A DNA stretch of 51,781 nucleotides from Clostridium frigoris (GTDB lineage: Bacteria; Bacillota; Clostridia; Clostridiales; Clostridiaceae): the NCBI RefSeq assembly GCF_018861865.1, contig NZ_JAHLDV010000020.1:1-51781 (forward strand), written 5' to 3'. Shown here in pieces: positions 1 to 9,371 of the stretch (positions are counted from its first letter, which is position 1; each line of letters starts with the position of its first letter). A program made the position numbers and the translations under genes. The notes beneath the pieces are model-generated. The model made no database searches, was not told the DNA's origin, and saw only the letters and a list, made by a program, of their open reading frames with translations.

Positions 1-105
1 ACCCTACCGTTGCCAGTAAATCCCTTGCTCTCAGGTTGTCTTCCCGTTGGTTAGGCGACATAGGCTTCTTTCAGCCTATCGGCTCAGCTAACATGCTGGA
101 CGTAC
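1..105 (-). mobile_element. Group IIC intron, 5' end (partial, continues off the window)
   Basis: Read on the minus strand, the segment starts GTACGTCCAGCATG and continues with CCTGAGAGCAAGGG and GGCAACGGTAGGGT. This resembles the 5' end of domain I in bacterial group IIC introns, whose first bases follow a GUGYG-like consensus. The first intron base is placed at 105, directly after the seven-T tract of the rpsU terminator. Insertion just 3' of a terminator hairpin is the known target preference of class C introns. The rest, including any reverse transcriptase gene, lies outside the window. Seen: sequence and junction. Inferred: intron class. Confidence 0.75.
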
Positions 106-132
106 AAAAAAAGACTCAGCAAATGCTGAATC
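106..132 (-). terminator. Rho-independent terminator, rpsU transcript
   Basis: On the minus strand an 8-bp stem (GATTCAGC/GCTGAGTC) with an ATTT loop is followed by seven T. It lies about 230 bp downstream of rpsU. The T tract runs straight into the intron 5' end at 105, so the terminator is the likely intron target site. Confidence 0.85.
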
Positions 133-363
133 TCTTATTCATTAAAATATTATTTTGCAATCAAATTTACCATCTAATTAACCTTTAACTTTAGGTTATA
201 AGGTAAACATAACTTTTTTTTACGTTTCCATACTATTAAATCCCAATCCCACCACTGCTTTTTTGAATAGCTCTAAATTTCTGATTTAGTTACTGCTGAG
301 GAAGGTATTATAACAAGATTTTTACATAAAAAAACAAATCTTGTCTTTCTCAATTTTAAAAAT

Positions 364-540
364 CTATTTAAATTTTCTCTTTCTTGCAGCTTCTGATTTC
401 AATTTCTTTTTAACGCTTGGTTTTTCGTAGTGTTCTCTTTTTCTTACTTCTCCGAGCACTCCACTTCTTGCACACTTTTTCTTAAACCTTCTTAAAGCAT
501 TCTCAATTGTCTCGTCTGTTCCAACTTTAATTTCTGACAT
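364..540 (-). CDS. rpsU: 30S ribosomal protein S21
   Basis: A 58-residue basic protein starting [19 protein letters not shown] and ending in an Arg/Lys-rich tail ([14 protein letters not shown]), typical in length and sequence of Firmicute bS21. S21 binds the small ribosomal subunit near the anti-Shine-Dalgarno region. The start ATG is preceded by a very strong GGAGGGAGGG ribosome binding site. A consensus-like promoter lies about 75 bp upstream. In many clostridia a yqeY-like gene follows rpsU; here only about 230 bp of AT-rich DNA, a terminator and an intron follow. The 133-363 spacer holds an imperfect inverted repeat (about 312-345) without a T tract, and I see nothing else in it. Confidence 0.97.
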   Translation of the reverse strand: MSEIKVGTDETIENALRRFKKKCARSGVLGEVRKREHYEKPSVKKKLKSEAARKRKFK

Positions 541-612
541 CATTATCCCTCCCTCCGCTAGCTCAATTCAATTTAAAAGCAGCTAATGCGGGGCCTAAAT
601 AGCACATTTTTT

Positions 613-642
613 ATTATACAACACTGCTTTACATAATGTCAA
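613..642 (-). promoter_or_regulatory. Vegetative promoter of rpsU
   Basis: Minus-strand -35 TTGACA (637-642) and -10 TATAAT (613-618), both perfect hexamers, with an 18-bp spacer. It is about 75 bp upstream of the rpsU start. The intervening leader carries a GC-rich patch (GGCCCCGC) that stands out from its surroundings. Confidence 0.8.
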
Positions 643-724
643 CATTTTCATTGCTGTTTTGTTATATATATAACGTTTTTTTATAAAACATTATCAAAAA
701 TTCAATTTATCAACTAATTATAAA

Positions 725-1075
725 TTAACCAGGTGGCCACTCAAGTAATCTCCCACCGAGCAAATGGAAATGTATATGTTGAACGGTTTGACCCCCTTGC
801 TCCCCACAATTAGAAACAATTCTATAGCCAGTCTTTGCAATTCCCAAAGTCTGTACAACCTTAGTAGCAACCATAAATATATGACCTATTATTTCTGATT
901 GATCTTGTTTTAGGCAATTTAAATTATCAATATGTTGCTTTGGAATAATTATAACATGTACAGGTGCCTGAGGACTTATATCTTTAATAACTATAACTTT
1001 ATCATCTTCATATAGCATTTCTGATGGGATTTGCTTTTTTATAATTTTACAAAAAAGACAATCTTCCTTTTCCAC
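725..1075 (-). CDS. HIT family (histidine triad, HINT-like) protein
   Basis: A 116-residue HINT-type nucleotide hydrolase or binding protein. The histidine triad is visible near the C terminus as HIHFHLLGG (His about 100, 102, 104), and the N terminus carries CLFCKII, as in bacterial HINT proteins that act on AMP-lysine-like phosphoramidates. Length is normal for the family. The start is GTG at 1073-1075, seven bases after GGAGG; the nearby ATG is out of frame. It lies 78 bp downstream of rsmE and is probably cotranscribed with it. The physiological substrate cannot be told from sequence. Confidence 0.92.
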   Translation of the reverse strand: MEKEDCLFCKIIKKQIPSEMLYEDDKVIVIKDISPQAPVHVIIIPKQHIDNLNCLKQDQSEIIGHIFMVATKVVQTLGIAKTGYRIVSNCGEQGGQTVQHIHFHLLGGRLLEWPPG

Positions 1076-1153
1076 ATAATCACCTCCAATTCATCTTATA
1101 CTATATTATTCAACATAAATGCTAATTTTCCTTTTAAATAAATTAATTAGAAT

Positions 1154-1930
1154 TTATTTTACACTTCCACCAAGGTCAGAAAGCTCATACATTATTAAAC
1201 TTAAACATGTAAACCCAGCTGTTTCAGTCCTAAGTATTCTTGGTCCTAAAGTGATTATTTTTGCTCCTATCTCTTTAAGTTTTGATATTTCAAATTCCTC
1301 AAATCCACCCTCAGGTCCTATGACAATTGCAACTTTATTAATATTCTCTTTGTCTATTTCTTTAACTAATTTATTCATGCCATAGCCCTCTTCATTCTCA
1401 TAGGGAACTACCACTAAATCCATAGCTTTTAACTTATCAAGTAAATTATCAAACTCTATAGGGGGATTAATTACGGGTATTAAACTTCTCTTGCTTTGCT
1501 TAGAAGCTTCAAGGGCTATCCTATTCCATCTAACTATCTTTTTATCAAGCTCCTTAGCTTTTTTAATTTCCATTATTTCAATTTTAACTTCTACCCTCTT
1601 TGTAATTATAGGGGTTATCTCTTTAACTCCAAGTTCAGTATTCTTTTGAACTATTAAATCCATTTTTATAGATTTCGGCATACCTTGAAACAAGTACACT
1701 TCAACAGGACTCTCATTATTTATAGGATTTTCTTTAAGAAGATTTATATTTACAACACTCTTATCTATATAAGTTATTTCACCTATGTATTCCGTGCCGC
1801 AAGAATTGTTAACACTTACCATCTCACCAACCTGAAGTCTTAATACCTTATATATATGTTTTACATCTTCGCCTTCTATAATAGCTTTATTATCATCTAT
1901 ACTACTTTTGGGTACAAAAAATTTATGCAT
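1154..1930 (-). CDS. rsmE: 16S rRNA m3U1498 methyltransferase RsmE
   Basis: A 258-residue SPOUT-class methyltransferase that N3-methylates U1498 of 16S rRNA using SAM. It shows the N-terminal PUA-like region (MHKFFVP..., GEDVKHIYKVLRL) and the C-terminal knot motifs VIGPEGGFEEFE (about 203) and LGPRILRTETA (about 228) that form the SAM site. Length is typical. It follows prmA by 29 bp in the heat-shock gene string, as in other Firmicutes. In Bacillus and many clostridia mtaB follows rsmE; here the HIT gene follows directly. Confidence 0.95.
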   Translation of the reverse strand: MHKFFVPKSSIDDNKAIIEGEDVKHIYKVLRLQVGEMVSVNNSCGTEYIGEITYIDKSVVNINLLKENPINNESPVEVYLFQGMPKSIKMDLIVQKNTELGVKEITPIITKRVEVKIEIMEIKKAKELDKKIVRWNRIALEASKQSKRSLIPVINPPIEFDNLLDKLKAMDLVVVPYENEEGYGMNKLVKEIDKENINKVAIVIGPEGGFEEFEISKLKEIGAKIITLGPRILRTETAGFTCLSLIMYELSDLGGSVK

Positions 1931-1959
1931 TGTTTATCCTCCCCGAGCTTAGACATTTT

Positions 1960-2895
1960 TTATAGTTTTGCAACTATACAAACCCATTCTCCCTCGATAT
2001 TTATCTCTTCAATTGTAAATCCGCACTTTGTTAACTTATTTATTACTTCCTCTTTTTTACATAAAATTATTCCTGAAGATATAAAATATCCACCCTTAGT
2101 TATAACTTCTTTAACTTGATCCGTCAAAAACATAATTATATCAGCCATTATATTTGCTACAACTATATTAGCCTTCCCTTTTACAACATCAAGTAAGTCT
2201 CCATATAATATTTCAATGTTATTTATATCATTATATGAAACATTTTGTTTTGCAGAATCTACAGCAACTGGATCCAGATCAACTCCTACAGTTTTCTTAG
2301 CACCAAGCTTAGCCGCTGTGATCGCTAATATTCCCGACCCTGTACCTATATCAAAAACAGTCGAACTATCGTCTACGTATCGTTCTAGTGCCTTTATGCA
2401 CATTCTGGTAGTCTCGTGAGAACCAGTACCGAAAGCCATTCCTGGATCTAGCTGTACAATTATTTCACCAGGGTTTTCATTGTACTTTTCCCATATAGGT
2501 TTTATAACTATTTTTTCTCCCACCTTTAATGGTTTATAATACTTTTTCCAGTTATTTTCCCAATCTTCCTCATTTACCTTCTCTGCAGTAACAGACCCTA
2601 CACCTTTATCTAGTCCAAAACTTGGTAAATTATTTACCCCTGTTTTAATTTCCTCTAAATGCTTCTTGAAATGTTGATCTTTTTTATAATATCCCTTAAT
2701 TACAACTCCACTCTTTGTGTCAATAATACTTTCATCAAAATAGTCCCAATCCGTAGTATGATCCCTTCTATAAATCAAATCTAAAGGATCTAAAATAGAA
2801 ACCCCCTCCACTCCAGTATTATATAGCATTGCAGACACAGCCTCAACTGCCGCTGTACTTGTTATTATAGTTACCTCAACCCAATCTTTATCCAT
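1960..2895 (-). CDS. prmA: Ribosomal protein L11 methyltransferase
   Basis: A 311-residue class I SAM methyltransferase that trimethylates ribosomal protein L11. The N-terminal L11-recognition domain starts [20 protein letters not shown], and the catalytic domain carries the glycine-rich SAM motif [13 protein letters not shown] (about 178) and [23 protein letters not shown], a PrmA signature, is present. Length and order match the family. The gene lies between dnaJ (57 bp upstream, with a terminator in the gap) and rsmE, the usual clostridial arrangement. Confidence 0.96.
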   Translation of the reverse strand: MDKDWVEVTIITSTAAVEAVSAMLYNTGVEGVSILDPLDLIYRRDHTTDWDYFDESIIDTKSGVVIKGYYKKDQHFKKHLEEIKTGVNNLPSFGLDKGVGSVTAEKVNEEDWENNWKKYYKPLKVGEKIVIKPIWEKYNENPGEIIVQLDPGMAFGTGSHETTRMCIKALERYVDDSSTVFDIGTGSGILAITAAKLGAKKTVGVDLDPVAVDSAKQNVSYNDINNIEILYGDLLDVVKGKANIVVANIMADIIMFLTDQVKEVITKGGYFISSGIILCKKEEVINKLTKCGFTIEEINIEGEWVCIVAKL

Positions 2896-2914
2896 TTATA
2901 TTCTCCTTATTTAA

Positions 2915-2950
2915 AATAAAAAACCCCGTTTTACAAAACGAGGTTTTTAT
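2915..2950 (-). terminator. Terminator between dnaJ and prmA
   Basis: An 11-bp stem (AACCTCGTTTT/AAAACGGGGTT on the minus strand, one T-G wobble) with a 3-base loop and flanking T runs. It probably ends most of the hrcA-grpE-dnaK-dnaJ message, leaving prmA and rsmE to read-through or their own promoter. Confidence 0.8.
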
Positions 2951-2952
2951 TA

Positions 2953-4074
2953 TTATTTACCTAATATTTTATCTACAAAGGACTTTTTATTTTCTTCAAA
3001 AATTTCTACACTCTCACCATTAGCCTGCATAAATACTTTAAGTGCTTCCTTTTGTTTATCATTCAAAGATTTTGGAATATCAACAATAACCTTTACGTAT
3101 TGATCTCCTCTTCCGTGTCCGTTTACTCTAGGTATACCCTTGCCCTTAAGCCTAAATACAGTGCCAGATTGCGTTCCACCAGGAACTTTGTATTTAACAT
3201 CACCATCTACCGTTGGCACCTTAATTTCAGTACCCATGGATGCATAACCAAAGCTTATATGTGATTCTATATGAATATCAATTCCTTTTCTCTTAAAAGT
3301 TTTATGAGGTGTTACTCTGATATTTATATATAAATCTCCTGCTGGTCCGCCTTTTTCACCTTGTTCTCCTTGGCCTCTTAGTGGCATAACATTTCCGGTA
3401 TCAACTCCACCAGGAATATTAACTTTAATTTTTCTATTTTTTCTTTGTTTTCCAGAGCCATGACAAGTTTTACATGGTTCAGAAATTATCTTGCCACTAC
3501 CTCCACACTTATCACAAGTGCTCATGCTAGCAAAACTTCCAAATGCAGTATTTCTCTGAACTTTTATTTGTCCATTTCCACCACACTTATCACAAGTTTT
3601 AGGAGTTGTACCAGCTTTAGCACCACTACCGTTACAATCTCCACATTTTTCATTTCTTGTAATTGACACATCTTTTTCTACACCAAATACGGACTCTTCA
3701 AAAGTTAGATTTATATTATATTCTAAATCCGCACCTTTTTTAGGACCATTCTGATTTCTTGACGAGAATCCGCCTCCAAATATGTCTCCAAATATATCTC
3801 CAAAACCACCAAAACCAGAAAAGTCAGAACTACCTTCAAATCCTGATCCATTAGCATCAGCTGTGCCATATTGATCATATCTAGCTCTTTTTTCTGAATT
3901 AGATAAAACTTGGTATGCCTCATTCATTTCTTTGAATTTATCTTCAGCTTCTTTATTATCTGGATTTCTATCTGGATGGTACTTTAATGCACCTTTTTTA
4001 AAAGCCTTCTTAATTTCTTCTTCACCGGCATCTTTACCTACGCCAAGTGTTTCATAATAATCTTTATTTGCCAT
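2953..4074 (-). CDS. dnaJ: Chaperone protein DnaJ
   Basis: A 373-residue type I Hsp40 co-chaperone that delivers unfolded proteins to DnaK and stimulates its ATPase. Domains in order: J domain with HPD at about 33-35, a Gly/Phe-rich linker ([17 protein letters not shown]), four CxxCxGxG zinc repeats ([32 protein letters not shown]) and the C-terminal substrate-binding domains. The start is the ATG before ANKDYYE. Two in-frame GTG codons 9-15 bases upstream overlap the AGGTGG ribosome binding site and are less likely. Confidence 0.97.
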   Translation of the reverse strand: MANKDYYETLGVGKDAGEEEIKKAFKKGALKYHPDRNPDNKEAEDKFKEMNEAYQVLSNSEKRARYDQYGTADANGSGFEGSSDFSGFGGFGDIFGDIFGGGFSSRNQNGPKKGADLEYNINLTFEESVFGVEKDVSITRNEKCGDCNGSGAKAGTTPKTCDKCGGNGQIKVQRNTAFGSFASMSTCDKCGGSGKIISEPCKTCHGSGKQRKNRKIKVNIPGGVDTGNVMPLRGQGEQGEKGGPAGDLYINIRVTPHKTFKRKGIDIHIESHISFGYASMGTEIKVPTVDGDVKYKVPGGTQSGTVFRLKGKGIPRVNGHGRGDQYVKVIVDIPKSLNDKQKEALKVFMQANGESVEIFEENKKSFVDKILGK

Positions 4075-4199
4075 TCTACTCTTCACCACCTAAAATATAT
4101 ATACTTATATATTATAACTAATCCCTAAAATAATACAACTCTTATTATTATATAGTTATTCTATAACAATTGATAATACTGTTTTACTTAAAGCAAATT

Positions 4200-4233
4200 A
4201 AATTAGGGAAGGGTAGTTACCCATCCCTAATTT
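4200..4233 (-). promoter_or_regulatory. Long hairpin between dnaK and dnaJ
   Basis: A near-perfect inverted repeat with arms AAATTAGGGAAGGGTA and TACCCATCCCTAATTT: 15 pairs, one A-A mismatch and a 2-base loop. There is no T tract on the minus strand, so it is more likely an mRNA processing or 3'-stabilising hairpin that sets the dnaK to dnaJ ratio than a full terminator. Function is inferred. Confidence 0.6.
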
Positions 4234-4247
4234 AGTTGTTTTAATAA

Positions 4248-6137
4248 TTATTTATCTTGTTTTTTTTCTTCTTCTTTTTTTTCTTCTTCTTTCTTTTCTT
4301 CTTCTACTTTATAATCAGCATCAACTACATTGTCGTCAGATTCTGCGTTTCCATCAGCATTATCAGCGCCTTGAGCAGCTTCTCCAGCTTTTGCTGTTTC
4401 TGCTTCAGCTTGATATATTTTCGTAGTTACTGCATAAAATGCCTGTGTTAATTCTTCTGTAGATTTCTTTGTAGCTTCAGTATCGTCTCCATCTTTAAGC
4501 TTTTTAAGAGCTTCTAATTTTTCTTCTATATCTTTCTTATCTTCCTCTGATACTTTTTCTCCAAGGTCAGTTAAGCTTTTTTCAGTTTGATATACTAACT
4601 GTTCTGCATTATTTTTAATTTCTATTTCTTCTTTTCTAGTTTTATCTTCTCCTGCAAATTTTTCTGCTTCTTTTACTGCTTTATCAATTTCATCATCACT
4701 TAAATTAGTTGATGCTGTAATTGTTATTTTAGCTTCTTTTCCTGTTCCTTTATCTTTAGCTGATACATTAACAATGCCGTTAGCATCTATATCAAAAGTA
4801 ACCTCTATTTGTGGAATACCTCTTGGTGCTGATGCAATTCCTGATAAAGTAACTCTTCCTAAAGATTTATTACCTGCAGCCATTTGACGTTCACCTTGAA
4901 CAATGTTAATTTCAACTGATGTTTGACCATCTGCAGCTGTTGAGAATGTTTGACTCTTTTTAGCTGGGATAGTAGTGTTTCTCTCAATTAGAGGAGTAGC
5001 TATTCCACCTAGAGTTTCAATTCCTAGAGTTAATGGAGTTACATCAAGAAGTAAAACATCTTTAACTTCTCCACTTAATACTCCTGCTTGAATTGCTGCA
5101 CCAAGTGCAACGCATTCATCTGGATTTACTCCCTTTGAAGGATCTTTACCAGTAAATTCTTTAACTGCATCTTGAACTGCAGGTGTTCTTGTTGAACCAC
5201 CTACAAGTACAATTTTATCTATTTCATTAAGAGATAAACCTGCATCTGCAATTGCTTTTTTCATAGGTTCGATTGTAGATTGAACTAAATCATGAGTTAA
5301 TTCATTAAATTTTGCTCTTGTTAAATTCATATCTATGTGCTTAGGGCCTGTTGCGTCAGCTGTAATAAATGGTAGATTAATATTTGTTTGTGTTGAAGAT
5401 GATAATTCTATTTTTGCTTTTTCAGCAGCTTCTTTAAGTCTTTGAAGTGCCATTTTATCATTTCTTAAATCTATTCCATTATCTGCTTTAAAAGTATCTG
5501 CAATATGATTCATAACCTTTTCGTCAAAGTCATCTCCACCAAGTTTAGTATTTCCATTAGTAGATTTAACTTCGAATAATCCATCACCAAGTTCTAATAT
5601 AGATACATCAAATGTACCGCCACCTAAATCATATACTAATATTTTTTGGTTAACATCCATTTTGTCTAATCCATAAGCTAATGCTGCAGCTGTTGGTTCA
5701 TTTATTATTCTTTTAACTTCAAGTCCAGCTATTTTTCCTGCATCTTTTGTTGCTTGTCTTTGGCTATCATTGAAATATGCAGGTACAGTTATAACAGCTT
5801 CTGTAACTGTTTCTCCTAAATAAGCCTCAGCATCAGCTTTTATTTTTTGTAAAACATATGCTGAAATCTCTTGTGGTGTATGTGATTTTCCATCGATATC
5901 TACTTTATGATCAGTACCCATTTGTCTTTTAATTGACATTATTGTTTTATCTGGGTTTGTAATTGCTTGTCTTTTAGCTACTTGACCTACTAGTCTTTCC
6001 CCATTAGCCTGAAATGATACTACAGATGGTGTAGTTCTTGCACCTTCTGAATTAGAAATTACTACGGGTTCTCCACCCTCCATAACTGCTACACATGAAT
6101 TGGTTGTACCTAAATCTATTCCTATAATTTTTCCCAT
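4248..6137 (-). CDS. dnaK: Molecular chaperone DnaK (Hsp70)
   Basis: A 629-residue Hsp70 with the N-terminal ATPase domain ([38 protein letters not shown]), the linker [16 protein letters not shown], the substrate-binding domain and a helical lid. The C terminus is an extremely charged Glu/Lys tail with repeated KKEEE blocks ending KKQDK. Its codons form a long purine tract on the coding strand, a possible replication-slippage site. The GrpE-less loop of Gram-positive DnaK and overall length fit Firmicutes. It is transcribed after grpE, with a hairpin in the 98-bp spacer, and has a strong GGGAGG ribosome binding site. Confidence 0.98.
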   Translation of the reverse strand: MGKIIGIDLGTTNSCVAVMEGGEPVVISNSEGARTTPSVVSFQANGERLVGQVAKRQAITNPDKTIMSIKRQMGTDHKVDIDGKSHTPQEISAYVLQKIKADAEAYLGETVTEAVITVPAYFNDSQRQATKDAGKIAGLEVKRIINEPTAAALAYGLDKMDVNQKILVYDLGGGTFDVSILELGDGLFEVKSTNGNTKLGGDDFDEKVMNHIADTFKADNGIDLRNDKMALQRLKEAAEKAKIELSSSTQTNINLPFITADATGPKHIDMNLTRAKFNELTHDLVQSTIEPMKKAIADAGLSLNEIDKIVLVGGSTRTPAVQDAVKEFTGKDPSKGVNPDECVALGAAIQAGVLSGEVKDVLLLDVTPLTLGIETLGGIATPLIERNTTIPAKKSQTFSTAADGQTSVEINIVQGERQMAAGNKSLGRVTLSGIASAPRGIPQIEVTFDIDANGIVNVSAKDKGTGKEAKITITASTNLSDDEIDKAVKEAEKFAGEDKTRKEEIEIKNNAEQLVYQTEKSLTDLGEKVSEEDKKDIEEKLEALKKLKDGDDTEATKKSTEELTQAFYAVTTKIYQAEAETAKAGEAAQGADNADGNAESDDNVVDADYKVEEEKKEEEKKEEEKKQDK

Positions 6138-6163
6138 TATTATTTCCTCCCTATATTCCTTTT

Positions 6164-6193
6164 ATATCATTTCAATAACTATTGATATGATAT
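6164..6193 (-). promoter_or_regulatory. Inverted repeat upstream of dnaK
   Basis: A 30-bp inverted repeat with 14-bp arms (ATATCATTTCAATA and TATTGATATGATAT, one mismatch) around an AC centre, about 26 bp upstream of the dnaK start. It could form a hairpin in the grpE-dnaK mRNA or be an operator. It is not a CIRCE element. Role unknown. Confidence 0.5.
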
Positions 6194-6235
6194 TTATATT
6201 TTATATTTATTAAAGGTTTTAACATCTATTAAAGT

Positions 6236-6919
6236 TTAATTTGCAACTTTAACCATACTATGTCTTAATACCTTATTTTCCTTTTTATATCCTTTTTGTA
6301 ATACTTCTACTATTTGATTAACTCCATATTGTTCATCTTCTACATGCATTACTGCATTGTGTAAGTTAGGATCAAATTCGCCTGTTGAAGATAATTCTTC
6401 AATACCTAATTTTTTAAATGCAGTATTAAATAATTTAACTGTATTTTCTACACCAGTTCTTAATTCCTCCCCACCACCTTCAACTGAAAGTGCTCTTTCT
6501 AAGTTATCAAGTACTGGTAGAAGTTCTTTTAAAACATCTGCACAAGCATCTGTGTATATGTTTTGCTTTTCTTTTATTGTCCTTTTTCTAAAGTTTTCAT
6601 ACTCTGCAGTTGTCCTTAAAAATTTATCTTTAAAACCATCCACATCATCTTGTAATTTTTTGTTTTCTGCTTCTAATTTCTTTTTACTTTTTCTCATATC
6701 TTTTTCTTTATCACTTTCTAAAAGTTCTTCAACTTCTTCATCTTCCTCCACTATCTCAGCATCTTGTAACACTTCAGCTTCTTCTAGTGTTTCATCTACA
6801 ATATTCTCAGTCTCTTCATTACTTTCCTTAACTTCGCTCGTGTCACCTACTGAATTAGAATCTTCATTTGAACATTCTATATTTTCTTCATCTACCATTT
6901 CTTCATTATTCGTATTCAC
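6236..6919 (-). CDS. grpE: Nucleotide exchange factor GrpE
   Basis: A 227-residue GrpE, the ADP/ATP exchange factor for DnaK. An acidic, low-complexity N terminus (about 1-75, rich in Glu and Asp) precedes a long coiled coil and the conserved core (FLRTTAEYENFRKRT, VLDNLERAL, NAVMHVE). I place the start at the GTG at 6917-6919, nine bases after GGAGG; an in-frame ATG 12 codons upstream has no good ribosome binding site. It lies 50 bp downstream of hrcA in the CIRCE-controlled operon. Confidence 0.95.
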   Translation of the reverse strand: MNTNNEEMVDEENIECSNEDSNSVGDTSEVKESNEETENIVDETLEEAEVLQDAEIVEEDEEVEELLESDKEKDMRKSKKKLEAENKKLQDDVDGFKDKFLRTTAEYENFRKRTIKEKQNIYTDACADVLKELLPVLDNLERALSVEGGGEELRTGVENTVKLFNTAFKKLGIEELSSTGEFDPNLHNAVMHVEDEQYGVNQIVEVLQKGYKKENKVLRHSMVKVAN

Positions 6920-6969
6920 TAAATCATTCCTCCAAATCTCGCTCAAAAAAAACATATTAACTTAAAATT

Positions 6970-8016
6970 TCATCTATGATCATTATAAATTTGAGCTATA
7001 TTATCATTTAATTCTTTAACTACTTCCTTCAATACTGATATAACTTTTCCGTAGGGAATTCTTGTTGGTCCTATAACTCCGATGGATCCAAGTGGTACTC
7101 CAGAAGCGCTATAAACTGCGGTTATGATACTACATTCTCTCGCACACTCAACAAAATTTTCACCACCGATTTTAATCGTAATCTTAGAAGTATTGTCATT
7201 AGTACCTAGTAAACTATTTATACTCTCTTTATTATCTACTAAGACTAAAAACTCTCGAGCTTTAGTTATATTGTTATATTCTGGGTAATTAAATATATTA
7301 GCAGCACCTTGAATATACACTTCTGAAGATTTAACCCCAGATAAACTATCATATAAGGCCGGAATAATACCTGCAAATATTTCTTCATAAAAAGCTAAAT
7401 CACTTTTCAAATTGTTAATAACTTCTAAGTTTATCTGCTCGATAGTAAGTTTTCCCAATCTAAAATTAAGTATATTGGTAAGTTTTTCTATAGTAGCAGT
7501 GCTCATTGGCTTACTAACCTTTATAACATTGTTTTTAATAATACCACTGTCTGTAATAATTACAAACAAAATACTTATAGAATCTAAATTCATTAGCTGG
7601 ATATATTTTATACAGCTTTTTTGAACAGAAGGTGCTTTCATTATAGATGTAAGATTTGTAAGAAGCGAAAGCATTTGTGTTGCTTGCTTAACAATTTTAT
7701 CAACTTCGTATAGTGCAGCATTAATAAGATGATTTTTAATCATATATTCTTCCTCAGAAGATAATTTTGTAAGTTCCATAAGTCTATCAACATATAACCT
7801 ATAGCCTTTATCTGATGGTTTTCTACCAGACGAGGTATGTATATGTTCAATATATCCCATTTCTTCGAGGTCTGACATTTCATTTCTTATTGTAGCTGAA
7901 CTAATACCTAAATCATACTTTTTAGCTATGGTTCTGGACCCTACAGGCTCACCATTGTTTATATAGTCTGTTATTATAGCCTGAAGTATTTTTATTTTTC
8001 TTTCATCCATTTCCAT
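6970..8016 (-). CDS. hrcA: Heat-inducible transcription repressor HrcA
   Basis: A 348-residue HrcA. The N-terminal winged helix (MDERKIKILQAIITDYI, EPVGSRTIAKKYDLGISSATIRNEM) binds CIRCE, and the C-terminal GAF-like dimerisation domain follows. HrcA represses class I heat-shock genes and is kept active by GroEL. A perfect CIRCE lies 17 bp upstream of the start, so the gene represses its own operon. The ribosome binding site is GAGGTG, five bases from the ATG. Confidence 0.97.
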   Translation of the reverse strand: MEMDERKIKILQAIITDYINNGEPVGSRTIAKKYDLGISSATIRNEMSDLEEMGYIEHIHTSSGRKPSDKGYRLYVDRLMELTKLSSEEEYMIKNHLINAALYEVDKIVKQATQMLSLLTNLTSIMKAPSVQKSCIKYIQLMNLDSISILFVIITDSGIIKNNVIKVSKPMSTATIEKLTNILNFRLGKLTIEQINLEVINNLKSDLAFYEEIFAGIIPALYDSLSGVKSSEVYIQGAANIFNYPEYNNITKAREFLVLVDNKESINSLLGTNDNTSKITIKIGGENFVECARECSIITAVYSASGVPLGSIGVIGPTRIPYGKVISVLKEVVKELNDNIAQIYNDHR

Positions 8017-8032
8017 AATATCACCTCTTTTA

Positions 8033-8059
8033 TTAGCACTCGCTTCCGTTGAGTGCTAA
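8033..8059 (-). promoter_or_regulatory. CIRCE operator (HrcA binding site)
   Basis: A perfect TTAGCACTC-N9-GAGTGCTAA inverted repeat, the CIRCE consensus, lying between the hrcA promoter and start codon. Its position downstream of the -10 box fits repression by HrcA and mRNA hairpin formation. Confidence 0.97.
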
Positions 8060-8072
8060 CGGGTATACATTT

Positions 8073-8101
8073 AAGTTATCATTTATTATGAATTTTGTCA
8101 A
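8073..8101 (-). promoter_or_regulatory. Vegetative promoter of the hrcA-grpE-dnaK-dnaJ operon
   Basis: Minus-strand -35 TTGACA (8096-8101), a 17-bp spacer and -10 TAACTT (8073-8078), immediately upstream of the CIRCE element. Confidence 0.8.
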
Positions 8102-8193
8102 TAAGCATGTTTTTTCATTATGGCTATTTTATATCGTTTATTTTAAATTATATTTCAAATGCTCTATTTATCTTCGATTTCCTACTTAACCTG

Positions 8194-8224
8194 TTAAATC
8201 ATCTCCTGGGTCGCTGAAATATTA
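8194..8224 (-). repeat. 31-bp dispersed element, copy 1 (3' of hemW)
   Basis: On the plus strand TTAAATCAT-N10-GCTGAAATATTA, with core CTCCTGGGTC. The two arms are identical in all three copies of the window while the 10-bp core differs. It starts 7 bp after the hemW stop codon, in the same orientation to the upstream gene as the other copies. Function unknown. Confidence 0.75.
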
Positions 8225-8231
8225 CGATAAT

Positions 8232-9353
8232 TTATAATAGAAAATCTGCCATAATTACATTTGATACTTCAATACCATCGAAGGTTAAAAAAATACTATC
8301 GGGAGTTTCCTTCATAAAACCTGTGCTTGTATATTTATTAATTACATCGAAGTAAACGTCACTAATGTTTTTATCAAATCTTTTCTTGAATTCACTTTTA
8401 TTTACACCTTTTGTCTTTCTAAGTCCCATGAACATAAACTCTTCCATATTATCTTTAAATGAATTTTTTATTCTTTCAACTATTGCATTATTATCATGAT
8501 TCATTTTTTCAATGTATTTTTCTATATTTTCTTCATTTCTATACCGATAGCCTCCACTGTAAGAATGCGAAGCAGCTCCACAACCAATGTATTCATCCAA
8601 TTCCCAATATACTACATTATGTCTACATTGCTTATTATTTTTTGAAAAGTTCGATATTTCATATTGTGTATATCCTTTTTCCCTTAAAACTTCTATTGTT
8701 TTAGCATACATAGCTCTGTCTATTTCTTCATTTGGGAGATTTAATGTACCTTTTTCAAATCTTTTATAAAACTCCGTTCCCTCTTCTACAATTAAACTAT
8801 AACAAGATAAATGCTCTGGATTAAGCTTAGTTACATTCTGTAGTGTCTCTTCCCATTGCCTGAAAGTTTGAGATGGAAGTCCAAACATCAAATCAACATT
8901 TATATTATCAAATCCTAATTTTCTAGCCATTTCAAAGCTTTGTTTAAAATCTTCTATAGTATGAATTCTTCCTAGCTGCTTTAAAAGTGAATCCTGCCAC
9001 GCTTGAAGTCCAATACTAAGTCTATTTACTCCCATTTCTTTTAGAAAGTTCAATTTTTCTTTTGTGAATGTTCCTGGATTTCCCTCCACTGTAAACTCTA
9101 AATCATCACATTTATCTAATGCATCAATACTTTTTCTTATTATTTTCCAGCCCGCTAAAGATAAATAGGTGGGAGTTCCCCCACCTATAAAAATAGTTTT
9201 TATTTTTTTATTCTTTATACTATATATTTCTTTTGCGAGTGCTGCAGCATAATCAATCATACAATCCTCTTTGCCAGCTAGTGATGGGAAATCACAATAT
9301 AAACACTTTTGCTTACAAAAGGGAATATGTATATATAAAGCAACATTCTTCAT
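8232..9353 (-). CDS. hemW: Radical SAM heme chaperone HemW
   Basis: A 373-residue HemN-like radical SAM protein. The 4Fe-4S motif CKQKCLYC (Cys 13, 17, 20) follows YIHIPF; GGGTPTYLS and the HNVVYWELDEYIGCGAASHS stretch are HemW hallmarks, and the HemW C-terminal domain is present. HemW inserts heme into respiratory proteins, and is distinct from the oxygen-independent coproporphyrinogen oxidase HemN, which has an extra N-terminal Cys. It lies between lepA and hrcA as in other Firmicutes and ends just before a dispersed 31-bp element. Confidence 0.93.
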   Translation of the reverse strand: MKNVALYIHIPFCKQKCLYCDFPSLAGKEDCMIDYAAALAKEIYSIKNKKIKTIFIGGGTPTYLSLAGWKIIRKSIDALDKCDDLEFTVEGNPGTFTKEKLNFLKEMGVNRLSIGLQAWQDSLLKQLGRIHTIEDFKQSFEMARKLGFDNINVDLMFGLPSQTFRQWEETLQNVTKLNPEHLSCYSLIVEEGTEFYKRFEKGTLNLPNEEIDRAMYAKTIEVLREKGYTQYEISNFSKNNKQCRHNVVYWELDEYIGCGAASHSYSGGYRYRNEENIEKYIEKMNHDNNAIVERIKNSFKDNMEEFMFMGLRKTKGVNKSEFKKRFDKNISDVYFDVINKYTSTGFMKETPDSIFLTFDGIEVSNVIMADFLL

Positions 9354-9371
9354 ATTTTATCCTCACTTTAA

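Noticed and set aside
312-345. Inverted repeat after rpsU as a terminator
   Set aside because: ACAAGATTT/AAATCTTGT has a long loop and no T tract; the 106-132 hairpin is the better terminator.
6357-6965. 202-codon Ser-rich plus-strand frame opposite grpE
   Set aside because: It is the mirror of the acidic grpE coding sequence, has no ribosome binding site or homology, and overlaps a certain gene.
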